From positions 124,001-188,000 of the forward strand of contig CBDAQC010000002.1 of assembly GCA_965198915.1 (NCBI GenBank): a stretch of 64,000 bases of DNA, read 5' to 3'. Shown here in pieces: positions 52,768 to 61,575 of the stretch (its first letter is position 1; each line of letters begins with the position of its first letter). The position numbers and the translations under genes were made by a program. The notes under the pieces are model-generated. The model had not been told where the DNA came from and ran no database searches. It saw nothing but the letters and a program-made list of their open reading frames with translations. Source of the DNA: BOG-908 sp965198915 (lineage in GTDB: Bacteria; Pseudomonadota; Alphaproteobacteria; Acetobacterales; Acetobacteraceae).

Positions 52768-52958
52768 TGAAAGGAAGGAAGGCCTTCTTTTTTGAAAAAA
52801 AAGAAGCAAAAAACTTTTGCTCCTGACGGCCGCACATAGGTATGCGCCGGTTCTGCCAGTGCGCGCACCGGCAGAACCAGACCGCGCCGTGGTGCAGGCG
52901 GGTAAGCAAAAGTTTTTGCTTCTTTTCTTCAAAAAAGAAGGCCTTGCTTCCTTCCTTA
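52768..52958. repeat. Nested A/T-arm inverted repeat, copy 11 (divergent hrpB/dsbD gap)
   Basis: Type B on both sides (GAAGGAAGGCCTTC, T6, GA, A8, GAAGC and GCTTC, TTTTCTTC, A6, GAAGGCCTTGC). The long core contains GCGCCGGTTCTGCC against GGCAGAACC and resembles the copy 5 core (GCGCGCACCGGCAGAACC). It separates two divergent genes, so their promoters must be in it or in the genes. Confidence 0.85.
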
Positions 52959-52971
52959 CTCCAAGAGCCCC

Positions 52972-54963
52972 ATGACCCCCCTAAAAGCCGCTCTTCTCGC
53001 CCTACTCGCCGCCAGCCCCGCCGCTGCCGCCGAGAGCTCGGCGGTGACCAACGCGCGCGGCTCCGCCACGCTGGTCAGCGAGTCCGACAGCATCGTGCCG
53101 GGAAAGCCGTTTCGCATTGGCCTGCACCTGAGGCTTGCGGCTGGCTGGCACACCTACTGGTCCAACCCCGGCGATGCCGGCGCGCCGCCCACGCTGGACG
53201 TGACGGGCGCCAGGGCCGGCGGCATCGCCTTCCCGGCGCCCGAGCGGCTGCGGGAAGGGCCGTTCACCAGCTACGCCTACACCGGCGAGGTGCTGCTGCC
53301 GGTCACCGCCGTGGAAGACAAGGCGGCCGCCATCACCGCGCATGCGACCTGGCTGGTCTGCGCCACCGTCTGCGTGCCGGAGGACGCGACGTTCCACCTG
53401 GACCTGCCGGCGGGCACGGGCGCACCCGGCGCACAGGCATCGCTGTTCCAGGTGAACGACGCACGCACGCCGCGGCCGAGCCCGTTCGCTGCGCATGTGT
53501 CGCCTGGCGGCATGCTTTGGCTGGACGCACCGCATCTGTCGCTGAAGGCCGCGCAGTTCTTCCCGGCGGAGGCGGGGGTGATCGACCAGGGTGCGCCACA
53601 GGTGCTGCACGTATCGGCGGACCGCGTGTCACTGGCGCTGCGGCCGTTGAAGCCGCCGGTGACCTCGCTGGCCGGCGTGCTGGAGCTGACCGACACCGGC
53701 GGGCAGACGGAGGCGCTGACGGTTGCCGCAAGCGGCGCCGCGGCACCGGCCGATCCGCCGGCCGGGCCAGGGCTACTGGAGGCGCTGGTGCTGGCGTTCG
53801 CCGGCGGGCTGATCCTGAACCTGATGCCGTGCGTGTTGCCGATATTGGCGATCAAGGCCCTGTCACTGGCGCGGCTGTCCGGCGTAGCCCGCGTTCAGGT
53901 GCGGCGCGAGGCGGCGTTCTACACGCTCGGCGTGTTGGCGGCGTTCTGCACGATCGGCGCGGTGACGCTGGCGGCGCGTGCGGCCGGCGGGGCGGCGGGG
54001 TGGGGCGTGCAGTTCCAGTCCGCGGTGTTCACCACGGCCACCGGCTGGCTGCTGTTCGCGATCGGGCTCAACCTGTCAGGCGTGTTCCAGGTGGGCGGGC
54101 AACTTGCCGGGGCGGGGCAGGGGTTTGCGTCACGCGGCAGCTTTGCCACCGGGCTGCTGGCGGTGGTGGTGGCCACACCCTGCACGGCGCCGTTCATGGG
54201 GGCGGCGCTGGCCGCGGCGTTGGCCCTGCCACCCGCGTCAGGGATGGCGATCTTCGTGGCATTGGGGTTGGGCCTGGCCGCGCCCTATGCGGCCCTGGCG
54301 CTGAGCCCGGCCACGGCGCGGCTGCTGCCACGGCCCGGGGCGTGGATGGACACGCTGAAGCATGTGCTGGCGTTTCCCATGTACGCGGCGGCGCTGTGGA
54401 TGGTGTGGGTCGCCAGCCAGCAGACCGACCAGGCGGGGCTGGCCGTGATCTTCGCAAGTTTCCTGCTGGTGGCCTTTGCTGCCTGGGCCTATGGCTTCGG
54501 CCAGATGCGTGAGCGTCCGCTGGCACTGAACCTGGCGGCGCTGGCCAGTGCCGCCTGCGGGCTGGCGCTGCTGGCGACACTGGCGCTGGCCGCGCCTGCC
54601 GCGCAGGCCGCGCCGGGCGTGGCGGCAGACGGTTCAGAACCGTTTTCACCCGGCCGCCTGGCCAGCCTGCGGGCCGAGCACCGGCCGGTGCTGGTGGACA
54701 TGAGTGCCGCGTGGTGCGTGACCTGCCTGGTGAACGAGCGCCTGGCGCTTGCCCCGCAGGCGGTGCGCGCCGCCTTTGCCGCCCACAAGGTGGCCTATCT
54801 GAAGGGCGACTGGACGCGGCGCGATGCCGGCATCACCGCGTTTCTGCAGCAATATGACCGGGCGGGCGTGCCGCTCTACGTATTCTATCCGGCGGCGGGC
54901 GAGCCAGAGGTGCTGCCGCAGATATTGACGGCCGGATTGGTGCTGGACCGGATCGGTAAATAG
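52972..54963 (+). CDS. DsbD/ScsB-type protein-disulfide reductase
   Basis: 663 residues. After a signal peptide (MTPLKAALLALLAASPAAAA) comes an N-terminal sensor domain with two cysteines (THATWLVCATVCVPED in outline, WLVCATVCVPED), then an eight-helix domain with the redox cysteines in LNLMPCVLPILAIKALSLAR and VVVATPCTAPFMGAALA, and a C-terminal thioredoxin domain with WCVTC (SAAWCVTCLVNERLALAP). This moves electrons from cytosolic thioredoxin to periplasmic partners. The N-domain (GLHLRLAAGWHTYWSNPGDA) fits the ScsB branch rather than DsbD proper. Start ATG 52972 is 13 bases after the repeat. Confidence 0.9.
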   Translation: MTPLKAALLALLAASPAAAAESSAVTNARGSATLVSESDSIVPGKPFRIGLHLRLAAGWHTYWSNPGDAGAPPTLDVTGARAGGIAFPAPERLREGPFTSYAYTGEVLLPVTAVEDKAAAITAHATWLVCATVCVPEDATFHLDLPAGTGAPGAQASLFQVNDARTPRPSPFAAHVSPGGMLWLDAPHLSLKAAQFFPAEAGVIDQGAPQVLHVSADRVSLALRPLKPPVTSLAGVLELTDTGGQTEALTVAASGAAAPADPPAGPGLLEALVLAFAGGLILNLMPCVLPILAIKALSLARLSGVARVQVRREAAFYTLGVLAAFCTIGAVTLAARAAGGAAGWGVQFQSAVFTTATGWLLFAIGLNLSGVFQVGGQLAGAGQGFASRGSFATGLLAVVVATPCTAPFMGAALAAALALPPASGMAIFVALGLGLAAPYAALALSPATARLLPRPGAWMDTLKHVLAFPMYAAALWMVWVASQQTDQAGLAVIFASFLLVAFAAWAYGFGQMRERPLALNLAALASAACGLALLATLALAAPAAQAAPGVAADGSEPFSPGRLASLRAEHRPVLVDMSAAWCVTCLVNERLALAPQAVRAAFAAHKVAYLKGDWTRRDAGITAFLQQYDRAGVPLYVFYPAAGEPEVLPQILTAGLVLDRIGK

Positions 54964-55029
54964 CTCCTGGGTGCGGAACTCGCTGAAGTCGGTACATCAT
55001 TGGCAAGCCGAAAACGCCCATACAGCGGG

Positions 55030-55075
55030 AGACAAAAAGTCTTGCGGTTCAAAAAAGGACTGCTCGTCTCCTTAC
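55030..55075. repeat. Degenerate single arm of the A/T repeat
   Basis: GACAAAAAGTCTTGCGGTTC, A6, GGACTGCTCG keeps the order of the right arm of type A with a lost T run. It lies between dsbD and the downstream binding-protein stop. Confidence 0.45.
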
Positions 55076-56136
55076 ATCTTTCCAAACCGATCCGGGTTCA
55101 GAGAAGCATCCGCAACACCGGCCACCGTCACCTGCCGTTCGACCACGCCCAGGCTTTGCCAGAAGGCGAGCTGGCGGCCGAGGTCGTCAATGTCCAGGCG
55201 CGCCAGCCTGTCGCAGAAGGTCAGCGCGTAGGCGGCCTCGCCCGGGCTGACGCCGGCATGGGCGGCAATGGCCGGGAGATAGGCGCCGAAATGCGCGCCA
55301 GGCAGGGCGGTGCCTTCGTCGTCGCGTTGCAGGAACGTCAGATCGTAATCCGCCGTGGCGGCGCGGTAGGCGCGCATGAAGGCAGCCGCCTGCCCGGCCT
55401 GGCCGCGCAGCGTGGCGGCGCGGGCGAAGATGACGCCGTCCTGCCACTGCACGAAATCGCTGAGCCGGAGGATGAAAAGGTCGTGCAACCCGGCGCGCCA
55501 GGCGAGCGCCTGGGCGTAAGGCAGGACTACCGCATCCAGCATGCCCGCCGCCAGCCCCGACCGCAGCCGCGCCGCATCGTCGTCTTGCGAGAGCTGGAGG
55601 GAGGCTGGCGGTATGGCGTAACGAGCGGCGGATTGCACCAGGGCGAAACGGTCGGGCGTGTCCAGCGAGAGCAGGCCGATGCGACGATGCGCGAAATTGG
55701 CCGGCCCGCGCAGACCGGCATCCCTGGCCGTGTGCGATACGACGAGAACGGTCGCGGGAAAGCCGGTGCGGTCGGCATATTCCGGCGCGATGATCCGGAG
55801 ATCGTGGGCCGCGGCATAGGCGAAGAAACTACCGGAAAGCCGGACCGCGCCGAAGGTCGCGCGGCCCTCGGCCACCGCCTGCTCTGCCGCCGCGTCGCTG
55901 GTTGCCTGGTCTAGCCGCACGTCGAGGCCAGCCTGGCGGAAATGGCCGCCGACACCGGCCACGACCAGCGTTGCGGCCCCGAGGCCTTCGGCGCCCAACG
56001 CCACGGTGACCGGCTCGGCGGCACGGCTGCTGCCGGCCAACAGGCACAGCATGGCGAGCGCGGCCGGCCACCTTGTCCGCGCCCGACGCGCATAGGCAGC
56101 CGTACGGTGGCGCCCCGGCCGCTGCCTTGGCGCCAC
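55072..56136 (-). CDS. NMT1/THI5-like substrate-binding protein
   Basis: About 354 residues with start at GTG 56136. A positively charged N-terminus (RRARTRWPAALAMLCLLAGS) forms a signal peptide. The mature part follows the NMT1/SsuA layout: AEPVTVALGAEGLGAATLVV, GVGGHFRQAGLDVRLDQATS, ATFGAVRLSGSFFAYAAAHD, LRGPANFAHRRIGLLSLDTP and the C-terminal VVERQVTVAGVADASLNPDR. Such proteins bind thiamine precursors, sulfonates or similar ligands for ABC import. A TTG at 56166 and an ATG at 56052 are alternative starts. It follows the MBL-fold gene by 17 bases; no permease or ATPase gene is adjacent. Confidence 0.7.
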   Translation of the reverse strand: MAPRQRPGRHRTAAYARRARTRWPAALAMLCLLAGSSRAAEPVTVALGAEGLGAATLVVAGVGGHFRQAGLDVRLDQATSDAAAEQAVAEGRATFGAVRLSGSFFAYAAAHDLRIIAPEYADRTGFPATVLVVSHTARDAGLRGPANFAHRRIGLLSLDTPDRFALVQSAARYAIPPASLQLSQDDDAARLRSGLAAGMLDAVVLPYAQALAWRAGLHDLFILRLSDFVQWQDGVIFARAATLRGQAGQAAAFMRAYRAATADYDLTFLQRDDEGTALPGAHFGAYLPAIAAHAGVSPGEAAYALTFCDRLARLDIDDLGRQLAFWQSLGVVERQVTVAGVADASLNPDRFGKM

Positions 56137-56153
56137 CCGGCTGCTCGGCGGTG

Positions 56154-57524
56154 TTACTGACGGCAAACCGAGTCGACCTGGATACGCGCGTCCTTGTCGT
56201 GGTTTTCCCAGCGTGTGTCAGTGGGATCGAATACCATCGGGCGCAGGTAGTCGTTCGGATCTACCAGCCAGCGCAGTTCCGGCTCGTAATTGACGCCCTC
56301 CACGCCGGTCTTCAGCGCGTTCGAAATCGTCTGCAGATAGGTCTGCTTGAATTCCAATGACGAGCTGATGGCGGCCACGTCCGTCATGTGCAGCGGCACG
56401 TAGATCTGCGGGCGGACGTGCTGCTGGTAGAGCACCGCGTCGCGTTCCCCGTTGGTGGCGTAACCCAGGCTGACGATCGAGCCGAACTCCACGTCGGTCT
56501 CCGGCAGGTCGTCCATGATCTTGAACAGATGCGCGCCCACTGCCGGCGAGGGCAGGCCGGGATCGCTGCCCACGCCTTCGAGGAGCGGACCGGTGGTGTT
56601 GTGCCACACGAAGGTGAAGTGGCTGCCGTTGCACAGGACGAACTGATAGAACAGGCTGATCGGGCCGCCCTCGTTGCCGGGCAGCGAGCCGAAGCCGCTG
56701 GTGGTCAGGTTCACCTGGCCGGGCTGCGGCGTGAGTTCCGTGCCCACGCCGAGGCAGCCTTGCAGGCCGTTGGCGGCGTAGGGCGCCACGCACAGCCCGG
56801 GCGGATATAGCTGCGGCTCGCGCGGGTCGCTTATGTTGTCCACGGGGACGGCGTTGAACACGGTGTCCGTGGGCACCGTGCCGGAGTGGATGTGCTTGAA
56901 CGCGATCACCCCTGCCACCGGCCACAGCGCCCTCAGCGTCTTCACCTCTGAGCCGGGCACGGAATTGCGCGAGACCAGCGGCGTGCAGGAGATCGGGTTG
57001 GCGTCAGGGATAATCTTGGCGCCGCCATTGGCGGTATTCGGATCGTTCGCCATGCGCACGATGTCGGCCTGCAGCACGGCGCAGGTCTCGGGCGTGGAAT
57101 AGACGGGTACGTTGTCCAGCTTGGCGATGTAGGCGGCGTTGTCGGCATGGTCGCCATGGCCGTGGCCCAGGAAGATCGCCTGCGGCTGCAGCGCCACCAG
57201 ATCGGACACGTTGATCGGCGTGCGTCGCAGATCCGGTTCGCCTGGTGCGGGCGGCACTTCCAGCCGGTTCAGGTAAGTATCGAGAAGAACCACGCGCCCT
57301 TCGAGCGAAACCGCGAGCGAGGCGTTGGTGATCCAGGTGACGATCACCCGGTCGTTGCGGACCGCGCCCGTGCGCTGGTTGACGTTTTCCGCACCAAAGA
57401 ACTTGGAACGCGCAGCAACCAGCGGGTCGGTCGTGGCTGCGCTTGCACCTTTCATGGCGACGGTGCCCAGGCCCAGGCATAGGCCGATAGCGGACGCGGC
57501 GCGCAGTATCGTCTTAGTCGACAT
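56154..57524 (-). CDS. Secreted metallo-beta-lactamase-fold hydrolase
   Basis: 456 residues. A signal peptide (TILRAASAIGLCLGLGTVAM) precedes an MBL fold with LVALQPQAIFLGHGHGDHAD, the HxHxDH metal motif, a late His (FVWHNTTG) and RPQIYVPLHMTDVAAISS. The protein is longer than typical MBL enzymes; the insert between about 190 and 290 has several Cys and Pro. Substrate unknown. GGAGGA lies 8 bases upstream of the ATG, a rare strong site here. The upstream 170 bases are AT-richer than the surroundings and probably hold its promoter. Confidence 0.82.
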   Translation of the reverse strand: MSTKTILRAASAIGLCLGLGTVAMKGASAATTDPLVAARSKFFGAENVNQRTGAVRNDRVIVTWITNASLAVSLEGRVVLLDTYLNRLEVPPAPGEPDLRRTPINVSDLVALQPQAIFLGHGHGDHADNAAYIAKLDNVPVYSTPETCAVLQADIVRMANDPNTANGGAKIIPDANPISCTPLVSRNSVPGSEVKTLRALWPVAGVIAFKHIHSGTVPTDTVFNAVPVDNISDPREPQLYPPGLCVAPYAANGLQGCLGVGTELTPQPGQVNLTTSGFGSLPGNEGGPISLFYQFVLCNGSHFTFVWHNTTGPLLEGVGSDPGLPSPAVGAHLFKIMDDLPETDVEFGSIVSLGYATNGERDAVLYQQHVRPQIYVPLHMTDVAAISSSLEFKQTYLQTISNALKTGVEGVNYEPELRWLVDPNDYLRPMVFDPTDTRWENHDKDARIQVDSVCRQ

Positions 57525-57693
57525 CTCAGGTTTCCTCCGATTGTTTCTTTGTTCTGTCGGAGACGGCAGCATAACCCACGAAGGCAACGCGGCAAGGCAG
57601 TATGCACTGCGCTACGTCAGTTTTATCACTTGTGAAGGACGGTGTGCGAAAAGCTGCCGAATTAATTGGCAAGCTGCGCACTCGCCGGCAGGA

Positions 57694-57757
57694 AGAAAGC
57701 AAAGTTTTCTTTTTCGAGAAAAGAAGCAAAAAGCTTCTGTGTGCGCTGTCGCAGTGC
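57694..57757. repeat. Single arm of the A/T repeat with core start
   Basis: GAAGAAAGCAAAGTTTTC, TTTTTCGAG, AAAAGAAGCAAAAAGCTTCTG then TGCGCTGTCGCAG, the beginning of the CTGTCGCG core subtype. The second arm is missing. It sits just after the stop of the Mfd-like gene. Confidence 0.65.
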
Positions 57758-57780
57758 GCTGCAAGTTGATCATAACGAGT

Positions 57781-60700
57781 TCATCCGGAGTTGCTGGCGC
57801 CGGCCGGCAGAGCGGACTCCAGCATGTTCAGCAATATCCTTGCCGCTTCCAGCCGGTCCGGCCGCCTGTCGCGCAGGATCAGCCGCGCGCCCTTCCGCTC
57901 CAGTCCCTCCACCTCCGGCGCCGCGCGGGCCAGGTCGGCCGCCACGCCCGCCGGGCCAGCTTCCAGCCGCGCCACGCCCAGCGCACGGCAATGGGCGCGC
58001 AGGTCCGACAAGGCGAGCAGGTTGGCGAGCGGGCCAGGCAACGAGCCGAAACGGTCCTCCAGCTCTTCGGTCAACGCCAGGACTTCCGGCGCGTGGCCGA
58101 GACGGACGTGCAAGGCGATGCGGGCGGCAGGGTCGGTCATGTAGGCGGCATCGATGAAGGCGGGCAGGTCCAGCACCACCTCCGGGCTGGTGTCGTCCAC
58201 CGCCTCGCCACGCTGGCGGGCCATCGCCTGGGCCAGCAGGTGGCGGGCGAGTTCCACGCCCAGCAGCTTGGCGTGGCCGGCCTGCGCGTCGCCCAGCAGG
58301 TCGCCGGCACCGCGCTGGTCCAGATCGGCGGTGGCGACCGCGAAGCCGGCGCCCAGCCCGTCATGCGCCTCCAGCGCCGCCAGCCGGCGTGCGGCGGCCG
58401 GCGTGGGCGAGTGGGCGGGATCGGTGAACAGCCAGGCCATGCCGCGGGCGCGTCCGCGGCCCACCCGGCCGCGCAACTGATGGAGCTGCGCCAGGCCGAA
58501 CTGGTCCGCGCGCCAGACCAGGATCGTGTTGGCGCGCGGTATGTCCAGCCCGGCCTCGATGATGTCGGTGGATAGCAGCACGTCGCCATGGCCCTCGGCG
58601 AAGCCCACCAGCACGGAATCCAGCGCGTCCGGCTTCATCTTGCCGTGCAGGGTGACCACGGACAGGTCAGGCACCAGCCGCTCGAGCAGCGCGGCCAGCC
58701 GGCCCAGGTCCTCGATGCGCGGGCAGACGCAGAAGCTCTGGCCGCCGCGTGCGTGCTCGCGCAGCAGGGCGGTGCGTATGACCGCCTCGTCTTCCTCGCT
58801 GACCGTTGTGCGCACCGGCTGGCGGCGCGCCGGCGGAGTGGTCAGCACGGAGATCGTCTGCAGCCCGGCCAGCGCGCCCTGCAGCGTGCGCGGGATCGGG
58901 GTGGCGGTCAGCGTGAGGGTGTGCACACCGTCCTTCAGCCGGGCCAGCGCCGCTTTCGCCTTGGTGCCGAAGCGCTGCTCCTCGTCGATGATCACCAGCG
59001 CCAGGTTGGCGAAGACAATCTTGTCGGCGGCCAGCGCCTGGGTGCCGATGACCACACGCAGGGAACCCTCAGCCAGGCGGGCGGTGATGGCGCGGGCGTC
59101 CGCAGGGCGGGTGAGGCGGGACAGGGCGGCGACCTCCACGCCCAGCGGCGCGAAGCGTCGGCGGAAGGTTGCCAGATGCTGGCGCACCAGCACGGTGGTG
59201 GGCGCGAGGATGGCCACCTGGTGGCCGGAAAGTGCTGCGGCGGCAGCGGCGCGCAAGGCCGCCTCCGTCTTGCCGAAGCCCACGTCGCCGCAGAGCAGGC
59301 GGTCCATTGGATGCGGGCGGGCCAGGTCGGCTGCGATGTCGGCGAAGGCGGCATCCTGGTCCGGCGTCGGGGTGAAGGCGAAGCCGCCGACGAAACGGTC
59401 CATCTCGCGGCGCGGCGGGCGCAAAGCGGGCGCCTTGGCCTGCGCGCGCAGCTCGGCCTCGGCGACGAGGGCTTTCGCCGTCTCGTCCAGGCTGGCCAGC
59501 ACGCCATCCCGCCGCCTGGCCCAGCTGGTGCCGTCGGCGCGGTCCAGCGACACGCCCTCGGTGCCCGATCCGTAGCGCCAGATCCGGTCCGTCCCGGCGC
59601 AATCGACCAGCTTGCGAGCGCCGCCGGCAAAGCCCAGCACCAGATGGTCGGCCGGATGCGCTGTGGTGACCGTCTCGATCCCGTCCAGCCGCGCCATCCC
59701 GAAATCGAGGTGGATGACCGCGTCGCCGGGGCGCAGCGGCACGTCGAATAGCCCGTCCTGGGCGGCACGGCCGTGGCGCGGCGGCAGCAACTCGGTGGCA
59801 GCCAGCAGCACAGCGTCATCCGTCGCAAACCCGCGCGCCGCGCCGTCCGGCAGCACGCCGACCGTTCCGGCCGGAGCCGCGGCCAGCTCGGCCCAGCCGG
59901 CACAGGGCACGGCCTTGGCATCCAGCGCGCGGGCGAGCCGCCGTCCCGAGAGGCCGACGCTCCTGCCAGAGGCGGTCTGCGCGGCCACGAAGGCGCGGGC
60001 GGCTTCGGCGGGGTTCCTGCTGGTGCGGAACGCCGGCAGACGCCCGGCTTGCGGCCAATCCAGCACCGTGGCCGCCGCGGTGGCGCGTCCCCAGGCCTCC
60101 CGGTCCAAATACAACCCGTCCGGCGGCAGCGTGCCGCCGGACGCGCGGCAGAGGGCGACACGGGTCGCGCGTGCCTCCTCGACCTGGGCCAGATGGTCCG
60201 CCGCGCGCTCGGCCGCCTGCGGGTCCAGCAGGATCTCCGCGCCCGGCATCAGGGCCAAGACGCTCGCCAGCGCGCCCACGATCTCGGGCAGGGCGTGCTC
60301 CAGGCCGGGTGCGCGATCGGGCGCGCTCTCGTCCGGGCCGAACACCAGTTCGGATGCGGGCCCGATCGCCTGTTGAGCGACCGCGCCGGCGCTGCGCTGC
60401 GTCTCCGGGTCGAGACGGTCGATCTCGGCAATCGTGCAGGCCTGGCCCTCGCCCTCCAGCCGAATGCGCAGCGCCGGGCTGCCATCGGCCGGAACCACAT
60501 CGAGCACCGAGCCCTGGTGGGCCATGTCGCCTGGCTGGTCGGCCTCGTCGGCCAGCGCGAAACCCAGCCGGGCCAGTTCCCCGCACAACGCGCCTGCGTC
60601 CACCACCTGGCCGGCCGCGATCGTCACGGACCTGTATTGTTCGGGCGGCGGCAGGAGCTGCACCGCGGCTTCCGGCGAGGCGACCACCAGGCGCGCTTCG

Positions 60701-60963
60701 CCCGATGCGATCGCGCGAACTGCGCGCATGCGCTGGCCCATAACCGCACGGGACGGGCTGGCGCGGTCATAGGCCAGGCAATCCCAACCGGGCAGCAGGA
60801 CGGGCGAGAGTTCCGGCACCAGAGCCGCGGCCGAGGCCGCCAGCCGCGCCGCCTGCGCCTCGCTATGGGCGATCAGGAGAAAACGGGCGTCCGCCGCGCG
60901 CGCGGCCAGAGCGGCAAGACCGGCCTCCTCGCTGGGATGGGTGTCGTTCTGGTCCTTCGGCAA
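57781..60963 (-). CDS. Mfd-like transcription-repair coupling helicase, divergent
   Basis: 1060 residues, about 90-120 shorter than Mfd. The N-terminal UvrB-like part has LLPGWDCLAYDRASPSRAVM. The RNA-polymerase-interacting region reads AVIHLDFGMARLDGIETVT, where Mfd has a HGIGRYxGL stretch. The translocation domain is well kept: LLCGDVGFGKTEAALRAA, IIDEEQRFGTKAKAALARL, TLTATPIPRTLQGALAGLQT, LLSTDIIEAGLDIPRANTIL and HQLRGRVGRGRARGMAWLFT, then the TRCF domain. The intact helicase and altered RID suggest a paralogue with a changed RNAP contact rather than the housekeeping Mfd. Start ATG 60963 (MPKDQNDTHP) is short of any SD. Divergent from the DUF1810 gene. Confidence 0.8.
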   Translation of the reverse strand: MPKDQNDTHPSEEAGLAALAARAADARFLLIAHSEAQAARLAASAAALVPELSPVLLPGWDCLAYDRASPSRAVMGQRMRAVRAIASGEARLVVASPEAAVQLLPPPEQYRSVTIAAGQVVDAGALCGELARLGFALADEADQPGDMAHQGSVLDVVPADGSPALRIRLEGEGQACTIAEIDRLDPETQRSAGAVAQQAIGPASELVFGPDESAPDRAPGLEHALPEIVGALASVLALMPGAEILLDPQAAERAADHLAQVEEARATRVALCRASGGTLPPDGLYLDREAWGRATAAATVLDWPQAGRLPAFRTSRNPAEAARAFVAAQTASGRSVGLSGRRLARALDAKAVPCAGWAELAAAPAGTVGVLPDGAARGFATDDAVLLAATELLPPRHGRAAQDGLFDVPLRPGDAVIHLDFGMARLDGIETVTTAHPADHLVLGFAGGARKLVDCAGTDRIWRYGSGTEGVSLDRADGTSWARRRDGVLASLDETAKALVAEAELRAQAKAPALRPPRREMDRFVGGFAFTPTPDQDAAFADIAADLARPHPMDRLLCGDVGFGKTEAALRAAAAAALSGHQVAILAPTTVLVRQHLATFRRRFAPLGVEVAALSRLTRPADARAITARLAEGSLRVVIGTQALAADKIVFANLALVIIDEEQRFGTKAKAALARLKDGVHTLTLTATPIPRTLQGALAGLQTISVLTTPPARRQPVRTTVSEEDEAVIRTALLREHARGGQSFCVCPRIEDLGRLAALLERLVPDLSVVTLHGKMKPDALDSVLVGFAEGHGDVLLSTDIIEAGLDIPRANTILVWRADQFGLAQLHQLRGRVGRGRARGMAWLFTDPAHSPTPAAARRLAALEAHDGLGAGFAVATADLDQRGAGDLLGDAQAGHAKLLGVELARHLLAQAMARQRGEAVDDTSPEVVLDLPAFIDAAYMTDPAARIALHVRLGHAPEVLALTEELEDRFGSLPGPLANLLALSDLRAHCRALGVARLEAGPAGVAADLARAAPEVEGLERKGARLILRDRRPDRLEAARILLNMLESALPAGASNSG

Positions 60964-61030
60964 GGGCGCGCCTTCCTGCGAAACGGAGGGCGATGAACGG
61001 GCAGGCCGCGCATTCGTTCAGGCCTGCAGC

Positions 61031-61474
61031 ATGACAGATACGTACAATCTTGCGCGCTTCGCGCAGGCCCAGGCGCCGGTCTATCGCCAGGTGCTCACCG
61101 AATTGCAGGCCGGGCAGAAGCGCAGCCATTGGATGTGGTTCGTCTTCCCGCAAATCGCCGGGCTGGGGATGAGCGCCACCTCGCGCCATTACGCCATAGC
61201 CTCTCTGGACGAGGCGCGCGCCTATCTGGACCATGCTGTGCTGGGTCCGCGCCTGCGGGAGTGCACCGACGCGGTATGCGCGCATCGCGACCGGTCCGCG
61301 CTGGCGATCTTCGGCGTTCCGGACGACGCGAAGTTCCGCTCGTCGATGACGCTGTTCGCGCAGGTGGATCCGGCGTTCGGGACGGCGCTCGCGGTGTTTT
61401 TTGAGGGGCGGGCGGATGAGCGCACTTTGGCGCTGCTGGACAAGGCCAGGGGCTCTGCCCCTGGACCCCGCTAA
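61031..61474 (+). CDS. DUF1810 protein
   Basis: 147 residues of the DUF1810 family: NLARFAQAQAPVYRQVLTEL, RSHWMWFVFPQIAGLGMSAT and SRHYAIASLDEARAYLDHAV are diagnostic, then AIFGVPDDAKFRSSMTLFAQ. The function is unknown. ATG 61031 gives the family N-terminus. The last residues (KARGSAPGPR) and the stop are encoded within the GC-rich repeat at 61446-61568, so the native C-terminus was probably changed by the repeat. Confidence 0.85.
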   Translation: MTDTYNLARFAQAQAPVYRQVLTELQAGQKRSHWMWFVFPQIAGLGMSATSRHYAIASLDEARAYLDHAVLGPRLRECTDAVCAHRDRSALAIFGVPDDAKFRSSMTLFAQVDPAFGTALAVFFEGRADERTLALLDKARGSAPGPR

Positions 61475-61568
61475 GGACAGTCGTCTTTAGCCCCTATTAC
61501 ACGCACCCAAACAAAATGGAGTCTGGGGCCAAGACCCCAGCGGGATTTGGGGCGGAGCCCCAACCTTC
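61446..61568. repeat. GC-rich intergenic repeat, copy 3
   Basis: CCAGGGGCTCTGCCCCTGG palindrome, CCCCGCTAAGGACAG, then AAAATGGAGTCTGGGGCC, AAGACCCCAGCGGGATTTGG and GGCGGAGCCCCAACCTT. It is the shortest and most regular copy. It overlaps the end of the DUF1810 gene and stops 8 bases before the ispG stop, in a convergent gap. Confidence 0.78.
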
Positions 61569-61575
61569 CTGTTCG

